From contig NZ_JAJNDA010000003.1 of NCBI RefSeq assembly GCF_021026295.1, positions 186,001-250,000 on the forward strand: a stretch of DNA of 64,000 nucleotides, written 5' to 3'. This DNA is from Actinomycetospora soli. Lineage in GTDB: Bacteria > Actinomycetota > Actinomycetes > Mycobacteriales > Pseudonocardiaceae. Below, piece after piece: positions 54,607 through 62,894 of the stretch. Below the pieces are notes generated by a model. The model was not told where the DNA came from, did no database searches, and saw only the letters and a list, made by a program, of their open reading frames with translations. The stretch's first letter is position 1, and each line of letters opens with the position of its first letter. The position numbers and the translations under genes are program-made.

Positions 54607-54639
54607 ACTCCCCCTCCACCGCAGGAGCGCGGTACCCCC

Positions 54640-55883
54640 ATGTCTTCTTCACCCCTGCCCGTGCACGTCGCCGTCGCCCTCGACGGCGCGGGCTGGCACC
54701 CCGCCGCCTGGCGCGAGCCCGGCGCCCGACCCGCCGAGCTGTTCTCCGCCCGCTACTGGACCGACCTCGTGCGGACCGCCGAACGCGGTCTGCTCGACCT
54801 GGTCACGATCGAGGACTCCCTCGGGCTGCAGTCGGGCGACCACCTCTCCGAGCCCGAGCGCCGCACCGACCGCGTGCAGGGTCGGCTCGACGCGGAGCTG
54901 ATCGCCGCGTTCCTCGCGCCGCTGACGAGCCGGATCGGTCTCGTGCCGACGGTCACGACCACGCACACCGAGCCGTTCCACGTCGCCTCGGCGCTCGCGA
55001 CGCTCGACCATGACTCCCGCGGCCGGGCCGGCTGGCGCGTGCAGACCTCGGTGCGCCCCGACGAGGCGGCCCACTTCGGACGTCGCTCCGTCCCGGGGCT
55101 GCGTCGCGGCGAGCTCGACACTCCCGCGGCGCGGGCACTGATCGCCGAGCTGTCCGGCGAGGCCGCGGACGCCATCGAGGTGGTCCGCCGGCTCTGGGAC
55201 TCCTGGGAGGACGACGCCGAGTCCGCGACGCCGCCAGCGGGAAGTTCCTCGACCGTACGAAACTGCATTACGTCGACTTCGTCGGCGAGCAGTTCTCGGT
55301 ACGCGGCCCGTCGATCGTGCCGCGGCCGCCGCAGGGCCAGCTGCTCGTCGTCTCGCTCGGCCACGGCGACGAGCCCTACCGGCTCGCGGCGCGGGGCGCC
55401 GACGTCCTGTGCGTCACGCCGCACGACGTTGACGAGGCCCGCGGGATCGTCGAGCGGGTCCGGGAGATCGAGGCCGAGGTCGAGCGCCACGACGAGGCGA
55501 GCGCAGCGACGAGGGGTCCGCTCGAGCCCCTCCGGGTGCTCGCCGACCTCGTCGTCCTGCTGGCCCCCACCCAGGACGAGGCCGACGAGCGCCTCGCCCG
55601 CCTCGACGCGATCGACCCGCTGACCAGCGACGCTGCCGTCCTGGCCACCACTCCGTCCGCCCTCGCGGACCTGCTGGTCGCCTGGCAGGAGGCCGGACTC
55701 GACGGCTACCGGCTCCGACCCGCCGTCCTGCCGACCGACCTCGACCGCATCGTCGACGGCCTGGTGCCGGCCCTGCAGCAGCGCGGCGCGTTCCGCACCG
55801 CCTACGTCGGGTCCACCCTGCGCGAGCGCTTCGGCCTGCCGCGCCCCACCAGCCGTTACGCCACCGCCGGGAGCTCCGCATGA
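54640..55883 (+). pseudogene. LLM-class oxidoreductase with a 1-nt frameshift
   Basis: The first part (ATG 54640 to about 55221) encodes an LLM protein (S-A-R-Y-W-T-D-L-V-R-T-A-E-R-G near 36, R-V-Q-T-S-V-R-P-D near 130, L-W-D-S-W-E-D-D-A-E near 190). After GAG at 55219-55221 the frame shifts. The other frame continues with R-D-A-A-S-G-K-F-L-D-R-T-K-L-H-Y-V-D-F-V-G to the stop at 55883. Restoring one G (GAG-GTC-CGC) would give a continuous protein of about 414 residues. Whether this is a real inactivation or a base-calling error cannot be told. It overlaps the next gene by 4 nt, as in an intact operon. Confidence 0.85.
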
Positions 55884-57259
55884 GCCGCAAGCAGATCGTG
55901 CTGGGGGCCTACTTCCCCGGCGTCAACCACGACACCGTGTGGAGCGACCCGGCCTCGGGGAGCCACATCGACTTCGCGTCGTTCGAGCACTGGGCGCGCA
56001 CCGCGGAGCGCGGGAAGCTCGACCTGCTCTTCCTCGCCGAGGGCCTCCGCATCCGCACCCGCGGCGAGGACTTCTTCGACCAGGACGTGGTCGGGCGCCC
56101 GGACACGTTCACCGTGCTCGCCTCCCTGGCCGCCGTCACCTCCCACATCGGGCTCGCGGGCACGATCAACTCGACGTTCAACGAGCCGTACGAGCTGGCC
56201 CGGAAGTTCGCCACGCTCGACGTCCTCTCCGGCGGGCGCGCCGCGTGGAACGTCGTGACCAGCTCGGACGCGCCGACCGGCGAGAACTTCCGCCGCGGCG
56301 GCTACCTCGGGCACCACCAGCGCTACGAACGGGCGGGCGAGACCCTCACCGCGGTCCGCGCCCTGTGGGACTCGTGGGGGTCGGACGCGGTCGTCGCGGA
56401 CCCGTCGTCGGGAACGTTCCTGCGCGACGGCCACGTCGGCGACTTCGCCGTGCACGGCAACCAGTTCGACATCGCCGGCCGCTTCACCGTGCCCCGCGGC
56501 CCGCAGGGCCACCCGGTGATCCTGCAGGCCGGCGAGTCCCCGGCCGGCCGCGACTTCGCCGCCGCGAACGCCGACGCGATCTTCTCCCGCTACCAGAAGT
56601 TCGACGAGGCGCGGGCATTCTACGACGACGTGAAGGCGCGGGTCGCGAAGGCCGGCCGCGACCCCGGAGAGGTGCGGATCCTGCCGTCCGCGGCGGTCGT
56701 CCTGGGCGACACCGAGGCCGAGGCGCGCGAGCGGCACGCCGAGATCCACGACCGCCAGGTCGACCCCTGGACCGCGATCGTGCTCGCCGAGATGGTGTGG
56801 AACCGCGACCTCTCGGCCTACGACCCGGACGGTCCGGTCCCCGACGTCGAGCCGACGCCGGAGGCCCCGACCTGGATCCGCGGGCGCGCGCCGCTGACCC
56901 AGGACGCGCACGCGACCGCGACGTCGTGGCGGGAGATCGCCGAGGCCCGTGGGCTGTCACTGCGCGAGACGGTCAAGCACGTCTTCGACCGGGCCGTGTT
57001 CGTCGGCACCCCGGAGCACGTCGCCGACGAGATCGACCGCTACGTCCAGGCCGACGCCTGCGACGGCTTCATCCTCGGCTCCCACGTGAGCCCGACCGGC
57101 CTCGACGAGATCGTCGACCGGGTCGTCCCGATCCTCGCCGACCGCGGGGTGTTCCGCACCGACTACGAGGCAGGCACGTTGCGCGAGAACCTCGGGTTGG
57201 CCCCGCCCGCCCGCTTCGGCGAGCGTCGTCCGACCGGCTCCGCGGCGGTGGCCTCGTGA
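55880..57259 (+). CDS. NtaA/SnaA/DszA-family LLM monooxygenase
   Basis: The 459-residue FMN-dependent monooxygenase belongs to the DszA/NtaA branch. F-E-H-W-A-R-T-A-E-R-G-K-L-D-L-L-F near 33, T-S-H-I-G-L-A-G-T near 88, S-G-G-R-A-A-W-N-V-V-T-S near 118 and Q-A-G-E-S-P-A-G near 215 are all seen. DszA opens dibenzothiophene sulfone; relatives attack nitrilotriacetate or other sulfonates. Linked with a SAM riboswitch, it probably liberates sulfur. ATGA overlap upstream, GTGA overlap with the binding-protein gene. Confidence 0.88.
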   Translation: MSRKQIVLGAYFPGVNHDTVWSDPASGSHIDFASFEHWARTAERGKLDLLFLAEGLRIRTRGEDFFDQDVVGRPDTFTVLASLAAVTSHIGLAGTINSTFNEPYELARKFATLDVLSGGRAAWNVVTSSDAPTGENFRRGGYLGHHQRYERAGETLTAVRALWDSWGSDAVVADPSSGTFLRDGHVGDFAVHGNQFDIAGRFTVPRGPQGHPVILQAGESPAGRDFAAANADAIFSRYQKFDEARAFYDDVKARVAKAGRDPGEVRILPSAAVVLGDTEAEARERHAEIHDRQVDPWTAIVLAEMVWNRDLSAYDPDGPVPDVEPTPEAPTWIRGRAPLTQDAHATATSWREIAEARGLSLRETVKHVFDRAVFVGTPEHVADEIDRYVQADACDGFILGSHVSPTGLDEIVDRVVPILADRGVFRTDYEAGTLRENLGLAPPARFGERRPTGSAAVAS

Positions 57260-58860
57260 AGCGCTCGATCCTCCCGGCGTTCCTGACGGCGGGTCTGCTC
57301 ACCCTGGCGGCCTGCAGCGGCGGCGCCGGCGGGTCCGGCGAGGACGCCGGTCCGCCGCGCCCGGGTGGCTCGCTGGTCTTCGCGGTGTCCAGTGACGCCG
57401 GGTGCGCCGACCCGGCGCAGGTCGCCAGCAACGACTCGATCTACTCGATGCGCCAGATCGTCGACTCGCTCACCGACCAGGACCCGGCGACCGGTGACAT
57501 CAAGCCGTGGCTGGCGACCTCCTGGTCGCCGAACCCGCAGGCCACCGAGTGGACGTTCCAGCTCCGGCCGGGCGCGACCTTCTCCGACGGCACCCCGGTC
57601 GACGGAGGAGCGGTGAAGGCGAACTTCGACCGCGTGCCGTCGCTGGGCGCGCGCGGCACGCTGGCGAAGGGCTACCTCGCCGGCTACCAGGGCACGACCG
57701 TGACGAGCCCGACGTCGTTCACGGTGCGCTTCGCCCAGCCCAACGTGCAGTTCCTGCAGGGCACCTCGACGCACAGCCTCGGCCTGCTCTCCCCCGCGAG
57801 CGCGGCGCAGACCGACGACCAGCGCTGCGCCGGCGTCGTCGGGTCGGGGCCGTTCGTGCTGCAGTCGTACACGAAGAACCAGGCCACGATCCTGACGAAG
57901 CGGACCGGCTACTCCTGGGGCTCGTCGCTGTTCACGCACCCCGGCGAGGCCTACCTCGACCGCGCCGAGTTCCGGGTGGTCCCGGAGTCCGGCGTGCGCA
58001 CCGGCAGCCTGCAGTCCGGCGAGGTCGACGCGATCGCGAGCATCGGCCCACAGGACGAGGCGCCGCTGTCGGGCGCCGGGATCGACCTGCCGTCGCGGGC
58101 GAACCCGGGCATCCCGTTCGGGATCGTGTTCAACCAGGCGACCCCGCTCGGCGCCGACCCGGCCGTCCGCGAGGCCGTCTCGGCGGCGATCAACCGGCAG
58201 GAGATCGTCTCGGCCGTCTACACCTCGCAGACGAAGCCGGCGACCTCGGCGCTCGCCTCGACGACGCCGGACTACGCCGACCGGTCCGCGTCGCTCGGGT
58301 TCGATCCGGACCGGGCGAACCGGGTGCTCGACGCCGCCGGCTGGGTCCGGGGCGGCGACGGGGTCCGGGCGAAGGCCGGCGCGCGGCTGACCGTGCCCCT
58401 GCTCTACGCCCCGGTCATCGCGACGAACCGGCCGGCGCTGGAGCTGCTCCAGCAGCAGCTGCGCGCCGTCGGGATCGACCTCCAGCTGCAGGAGCGGCCG
58501 GTGTCCGACACGGCGGCCATCCAGCAGAGCGGCCAGTTCACCGCGGCCTGGTTCAACGTCAGCCGCGCCGACCCGGACATCCTGCGCGCCCAGTTCTCGA
58601 GCGCCGGGTCGAACGTCTTCCGCTTCCCGGCGGCTACTCCGGTGGACGGGCTGCTGTCCGCGCAGGCGGGCACGCTCGACCCGGCGCAGCGCACGCAGAT
58701 CGTGGCGCAGGCCCAGCAGCAGCTCGTCGACCAGCACCTGGTGATCCCGGTCGCCGAGCTGACCACGACGCTCGCCGTCGGGCCGAACGCGCACGACGTC
58801 GCCTTCGACGCCTCGTCGCGCATCCAGCTGCACGACACCTGGAAGTCGGCGTCGTCGTGA
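57256..58860 (+). CDS. ABC transporter solute-binding lipoprotein (family 5)
   Basis: The 534-residue protein has a lipoprotein signal ending L-A-A-C near residue 19. The family-5 (peptide/nickel/DppA-OppA) fold follows, with A-T-S-W-S-P-N-P near 90, W-T-F-Q-L-R-P-G-A-T-F-S-D-G-T-P-V near 105 and F-N-Q-A near 295. It captures the substrate outside the membrane. In this operon the ligand is likely a sulfur-containing compound and not a peptide (inference). GTG start overlaps the upstream stop by 4 nt. Confidence 0.9.
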   Translation: MKRSILPAFLTAGLLTLAACSGGAGGSGEDAGPPRPGGSLVFAVSSDAGCADPAQVASNDSIYSMRQIVDSLTDQDPATGDIKPWLATSWSPNPQATEWTFQLRPGATFSDGTPVDGGAVKANFDRVPSLGARGTLAKGYLAGYQGTTVTSPTSFTVRFAQPNVQFLQGTSTHSLGLLSPASAAQTDDQRCAGVVGSGPFVLQSYTKNQATILTKRTGYSWGSSLFTHPGEAYLDRAEFRVVPESGVRTGSLQSGEVDAIASIGPQDEAPLSGAGIDLPSRANPGIPFGIVFNQATPLGADPAVREAVSAAINRQEIVSAVYTSQTKPATSALASTTPDYADRSASLGFDPDRANRVLDAAGWVRGGDGVRAKAGARLTVPLLYAPVIATNRPALELLQQQLRAVGIDLQLQERPVSDTAAIQQSGQFTAAWFNVSRADPDILRAQFSSAGSNVFRFPAATPVDGLLSAQAGTLDPAQRTQIVAQAQQQLVDQHLVIPVAELTTTLAVGPNAHDVAFDASSRIQLHDTWKSASS

Positions 58861-59795
58861 TCTACCTGGCGCGGCGGCTCGGGTTCGCGGTGCTCGTGCT
58901 CTGGGCCGCGTACACCGTCTCGTTCGCGGTGCTCTACCTGCTCTCCGACCCCGTGGCGACCCTCGTCGCCCGGGCGTCGGACGGCTCGGCGGTCACCCCG
59001 GCCGAGCTGGCGGAACTGACGGCCCGCTACGGGCTCGACCAGCCGCTGCTCGTGCAGTACCTGGACCGGCTGGGGGCCGCGCTCCACGGTGACCTCGGGA
59101 CGTCCTTCGTCAGCGGGCAACCCGTGGGCCGCACCGTCGCCGAGGCGCTGCCCCCGACCCTGCAGATCGCGACGGCGGGCCTCGTGCTCGCCGTCGTGCT
59201 CGGGGCCGGGGTCGCGCTCCTCGCCACCTACACGCGGCGCCGGTGGCTCGCGCACGCCCTCATGGGGCTGCCGTCGCTGGCGGTGTCGCTCCCGGTGTTC
59301 TGGGTCGGGCTGATGCTGGTCCAGCTGTTCTCGTTCCAGCTCGGCTGGCTGCCCGCCGTCGGGGCCCGCGGGCCAGAGGCGCTGATCCTGCCCGCGATCA
59401 CGCTCGCGCTGCCGACGGGCGCGCTGATCGCGCAGGTGCTCGTGAAGAGCATGTCGACGGCGCTCGCCGAGCCCTACGTGACCACCGCACGCGCGAAGGG
59501 GGTCGGTCCGCTCGCGGTCCACCTCCGACACGCGCTGGGCAACGCGGCGATCCCGGCGCTGACGGTGCTCGGGTACGTCACCGGCAACCTGCTGGCGGGC
59601 ACCGTCGTCGTCGAGACCGTCTTCACCCGACCCGGCCTCGGGCGGGTCACGGTCGAGGCCGTCGCCGACCAGGACGTCCCGCTCGTGCAGGGCGTCGTGC
59701 TCTTCGCCGCGGTCGTGTTCGTCGTGGTGAACCTCGTGGTCGACCTGATCTATCCCCTGCTCGACCCCCGCGTCACCCAGGCGGTGCCCGCATGA
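58857..59795 (+). CDS. ABC transporter permease (DppB type)
   Basis: The 312-residue inner-membrane permease has six helices and starts Y-L-A-R-R-L-G-F-A-V. G-L-D-Q-P-L-L-V-Q-Y lies near 60 and D-L-G-T-S-F near 80. The EAA-type loop is Y-V-T-T-A-R-A-K-G near 203, and V-V-E-T-V-F-x-x-P-G-L-G near 255 is the DppB signature. It pairs with the next permease. GTGA overlap upstream; ATGA overlap downstream. Confidence 0.92.
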   Translation: MIYLARRLGFAVLVLWAAYTVSFAVLYLLSDPVATLVARASDGSAVTPAELAELTARYGLDQPLLVQYLDRLGAALHGDLGTSFVSGQPVGRTVAEALPPTLQIATAGLVLAVVLGAGVALLATYTRRRWLAHALMGLPSLAVSLPVFWVGLMLVQLFSFQLGWLPAVGARGPEALILPAITLALPTGALIAQVLVKSMSTALAEPYVTTARAKGVGPLAVHLRHALGNAAIPALTVLGYVTGNLLAGTVVVETVFTRPGLGRVTVEAVADQDVPLVQGVVLFAAVVFVVVNLVVDLIYPLLDPRVTQAVPA

Positions 59796-60694
59796 CCGAC
59801 CTCCTCGACCCCCGCACGACGGCCGAGCCGGCACCACCCCCGTCGTCGGGAACGCCTCCCGTCGCGGGACGCGCGCGGCTCGGCCGCTTCCTGCGGCGCC
59901 GACCGGGGCTCGTGGTCTCGGTCCTCGTGATCGTGTTCGTGCTGGTCTCGGCGGTCTTCCCGTCCCTGTTCGCGCCCGGCGACCCGACCCTCGCCGTACC
60001 CCGCCAGCGCTCGTTGCCGCCGGGGCCCGGACACTGGTTCGGGACCGACTACCTCGGCCGCGACGTGTGGACCCGCGTGGTCCACGGCACCTCCCTCTCG
60101 CTGCAGGCGACGCTGACCGCGGTGGCGGTCGCGCTCGTCGTCGGGGGCCTGATCGGGCTGCTGGCGGGATTCGTCGGCGGCTGGGTCGACGAGGTGCTCA
60201 TGCGCGTCGTCGACGTGCTGCTCGCGATCCCGCCGATCCTGCTGGCGCTCGCGCTGATCGCCGCGCTCGGCTTCGGCACGACGAACGTGGCGATCGCCGT
60301 CGGCGTCGCGAGCGTCGCCCAGTTCGCGCGCGTGATGCGGGCGGAGACGCTGCGGGTGCGCGGGACGGTGTACGTGGAGGCGGCGCGGGCGGTCGGGACG
60401 CGGTGGTGGGTCTCGCTGGGCCGCCATGTGCTGCCGAACGCCGCGGGCCCGGTGCTGGTCCTCGCGGTGCTGGAGTTCGGGCTCGCGATCCTCGCGGTGT
60501 CGTCGCTGTCGTTCCTCGGCTACGGCGCTCCGCCGCCCGCGCCGGAGTGGGGGTCGCTCGTGGCCGAAGGGCGCAACTACCTCGCGACCGCATGGTGGAT
60601 GTGTGCCATGCCCGGCCTGACGATCGCCGCGACGGTGCTCGCGGTCAACCGCGTCTCGAAGGCGCTCGACGGCGAGTGGGGGCGGGACCGGTGA
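59792..60694 (+). CDS. ABC transporter permease (DppC type)
   Basis: The 300-residue permease has a cytoplasmic Pro-rich start and one N-terminal helix (about 39-58). H-W-F-G-T-D-Y-L-G-R-D-V near 82 is typical of DppC, and five further helices follow. The EAA loop is Y-V-E-A-A-R-A-V-G near 192, and the end is S-F-L-G-Y-G-A-P-P-P-x-P-E-W-G. It forms the channel with the DppB-like partner. Confidence 0.92.
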   Translation: MTDLLDPRTTAEPAPPPSSGTPPVAGRARLGRFLRRRPGLVVSVLVIVFVLVSAVFPSLFAPGDPTLAVPRQRSLPPGPGHWFGTDYLGRDVWTRVVHGTSLSLQATLTAVAVALVVGGLIGLLAGFVGGWVDEVLMRVVDVLLAIPPILLALALIAALGFGTTNVAIAVGVASVAQFARVMRAETLRVRGTVYVEAARAVGTRWWVSLGRHVLPNAAGPVLVLAVLEFGLAILAVSSLSFLGYGAPPPAPEWGSLVAEGRNYLATAWWMCAMPGLTIAATVLAVNRVSKALDGEWGRDR

Positions 60695-62304
60695 GCCTGC
60701 TGAGCGTGACGGACCTGCAGGTCGACTACCGGGTCGCCGGCGGCACCGTCGACGCCCTGCGCGGGGTCTCGCTGGAGGTGGCGGCGGGCGAGGTCGTGGC
60801 CGTCGTCGGGGAGTCCGGCTCGGGGAAGTCGACGCTGGCCCAGGCCGTGATCGGGCTGCTCGCGGCGAACGGCGCGGTGCGCGCGGGCAGTGTCGCGCTC
60901 GACGGCGAGGAGCTGCTCGGCCGCTCCGAGAAGGCCCTGCGCGCGGTGCGCGGCGCCCGGATCGGTCTGGTCCCCCAGGACCCGGGCGTCTCGCTCAACC
61001 CGGTGCAGAAGGTGGGGACGCAGGTCGCGGAGGTGCTGCGCGTGCACGCCCTGGCCGACCGACGCTCCGCCCCGGCGCGGGCCGTCGAGCTGCTGGAACG
61101 GGCGGGCATCCCCGACGCGGTGACGCGCGCGGGCCAGTACCCGCACGAGCTCTCGGGCGGGCTGCGGCAGCGGGCGCTGATCGCCGTGGCCATCGCGGCG
61201 TCCCCCGCGCTGCTGATCGCGGACGAGCCGACGAGCGCGCTGGACGCCACCGTCGCGCGGCGCATCCTCGACCACCTCGAGGAGCTGCGGGCCGCGACCG
61301 GCAGCGCGCTCCTGCTGGTCACCCACGACCTCGGGGTGGCCGCCGATCGTGCCGACCGCATCGTCGTGATGTCGCAGGGCCGGATCGTCGAGCAGGGGCC
61401 GACCGCGGAGATCCTCGAACGGCCGACGCACCCCTACACGCGGGAGCTGCTCGCGGCCGCGCCCGGGCTCGCCGTCGTGGACGCCCTTCCGCCGGTCTCC
61501 GCGGCCGGAACGCCGATCGCCGAGGTGCGGGGACTGGTGAAGGACTTCCCGCTGCCGCGGACGCGCGGGTCGTTCCGACGCGAGCACCTGCGGGCGGTCG
61601 ACGACGTCTCCTTCACGATCGCGCGCGGCGAGACGCTGGCGCTCGTCGGGGAGTCCGGGTCGGGGAAGTCGACGACGGCGCGCCTCCTGCTGCGCCTCGC
61701 GGACCCGACGTCGGGACAGGTGTTCCTCGACGGCTCCGACGTCACGACGGTGCGCGGGTCCGCCTGGCGCGACCTGCGACGGCGGGCCCAGCTCGTCTAC
61801 CAGAACCCCTACGCCTCGCTCGATCCCCGCTTCGCGGTGCGCGAGGTGATCACCGAACCGCTGCGGGCGTTCGGCGTGGGCACGCGCGAGGAGCAGGCGG
61901 CGCGGGCGGCCGAGCTCGTCGACCGGGTGGCGCTGCCGGCCGCGATGCTCGACCGGCGGCCCGTGGAGCTCTCCGGCGGGCAGCGGCAGCGCGTCGCGAT
62001 CGCCCGGGCGCTCGCCCTCTCCCCCGACCTCGTGGTGTGCGACGAGCCCGTGTCGGCGCTCGACGTCTCGGTGCAGGCCCAGGTGCTGGAGCTGCTGCAC
62101 GAGCTGCAGGAGCGCGACGGGCTCTCGTACCTGTTCATCTCGCACGACCTCGCGGTGGTCCGCCGGGTCGCCCACCGGGTCGGGGTGATGCAGGGCGGGC
62201 GGCTCCTGGAGCTCCGGCCCACCGGCGAGCTGTTCGACGACCCGCACCACGAGTACACCCGGACCCTGCTGGGCGCGATCGCCGGTCAGCAGGCGCGGGT
62301 GTAG
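60691..62304 (+). CDS. Fused dual ABC ATPase (DppD-DppF)
   Basis: The 537-residue protein joins two ATPase domains in one chain. Domain 1 has Walker A G-E-S-G-S-G-K-S-T near 39, signature L-S-G-G-L-R-Q-R near 152 and Walker B L-L-I-A-D-E-P near 170. Domain 2 has Walker A near 315, signature L-S-G-G-Q-R-Q-R near 428 and Walker B L-V-V-C-D-E-P near 447. The linker carries the H-P-Y-T-R-E-L-L motif of peptide-type importers. It energises the two permeases. It is the last gene of the riboswitch operon. Confidence 0.93.
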   Translation: MSLLSVTDLQVDYRVAGGTVDALRGVSLEVAAGEVVAVVGESGSGKSTLAQAVIGLLAANGAVRAGSVALDGEELLGRSEKALRAVRGARIGLVPQDPGVSLNPVQKVGTQVAEVLRVHALADRRSAPARAVELLERAGIPDAVTRAGQYPHELSGGLRQRALIAVAIAASPALLIADEPTSALDATVARRILDHLEELRAATGSALLLVTHDLGVAADRADRIVVMSQGRIVEQGPTAEILERPTHPYTRELLAAAPGLAVVDALPPVSAAGTPIAEVRGLVKDFPLPRTRGSFRREHLRAVDDVSFTIARGETLALVGESGSGKSTTARLLLRLADPTSGQVFLDGSDVTTVRGSAWRDLRRRAQLVYQNPYASLDPRFAVREVITEPLRAFGVGTREEQAARAAELVDRVALPAAMLDRRPVELSGGQRQRVAIARALALSPDLVVCDEPVSALDVSVQAQVLELLHELQERDGLSYLFISHDLAVVRRVAHRVGVMQGGRLLELRPTGELFDDPHHEYTRTLLGAIAGQQARV

Positions 62305-62313
62305 GCACCTGGA

Positions 62314-62403
62314 CCGGACCATGATCACGTCGAGGGGACGGCCATGGCCGTTCCGGAGATCGACATCAGCTACCGACGTCCCCTCGACGTGATCATGGTC
62401 CGG
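62314..62403. repeat. 27-bp perfect inverted repeat after the ABC operon
   Basis: The arm at 62314-62340, beginning CCGGACCATGATCACGTCGA, is matched without error by 62377-62403, with 36 bp between. It starts 9 bp after the ATPase stop. It could be a terminator, but the arms are far longer than needed, and the centre contains an ATG-initiated frame running into the next region. Confidence 0.85.
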
Positions 62404-62419
62404 CGCCCAGGGTTCATGG

Positions 62420-62776
62420 ATGGACGACGAGCTGCGCGCGGTGATCGACCTCGAGCTCCGGCTGCTCGACCTCGAGGTCCGGCGGTCCCGGGAGCTGGCG
62501 GGCCCGCTGATCGACCCGGAGTTCCGCGAGTTCGGCGCGTCGGGCCGGGAGTGGGACCGCGAGTCCGTCCTGGCGGTCGTGTTCGCCGCCGACCACGAGC
62601 CGCTGGTCGTCTCCGACGAGGCGGCGGTCCGGCTCGCGGAGGACGTCGTGCTCGTGACCTACCGGACCCGTCGTCGGGAACGGACCACGCTGCGCAGCTC
62701 GATCTGGCGGCGGGAGCCCGGCGGGCCGTGGCGGGTGCTCTTCCACCAGGGCACGCCGGTCCCGACACAGATGTAG
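62420..62776 (+). CDS. SnoaL/DUF4440-like NTF2-fold protein
   Basis: The 118-residue protein matches the DUF4440 pattern. L-E-L-R-L-L-D-L-E-V-R-R-S-R-E-L is followed by L-I-D-P-E-F-R-E-F-G-A-S-G-R-E-W-D-R near 32-49 and V-L-V-T-Y-R-T-R-R near 75. W-R-V-L-F-H-Q-G-T-P lies near the end. NTF2-fold members bind small molecules and occasionally catalyse; the role here is unknown. ATG at 62420 lies 17 bp after the long inverted repeat. Its TAG stop is inside a terminator stem. Confidence 0.8.
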   Translation: MDDELRAVIDLELRLLDLEVRRSRELAGPLIDPEFREFGASGREWDRESVLAVVFAADHEPLVVSDEAAVRLAEDVVLVTYRTRRRERTTLRSSIWRREPGGPWRVLFHQGTPVPTQM

Positions 62777-62808
62777 CGGATCCGGACGCCCAGGCCTCGG
62801 ATCCGCTA
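62774..62808. terminator. Terminator hairpin
   Basis: TAGCGGATCCG (62774-62784) and CGGATCCGCTA (62798-62808) form a perfect 11-bp stem with a 13-nt loop. The left arm contains the stop codon of the NTF2-fold gene. It lies before the convergent monooxygenase. Confidence 0.78.
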
Positions 62809-62894
62809 CTTCTCCTGGGCACCGTCCTACTCGAGTCCTGCCGGCGCACCGCGATCGACCCCGAGGGAGGGGACCGAGGCGCGGTGGGTCGCGG

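Noticed and set aside
58404-59837. Long minus-strand frame opposite the ABC permease
   Set aside because: It has no domain or RBS and is rich in Arg/Glu/His/Gln, a typical shadow of hydrophobic codons on the other strand.
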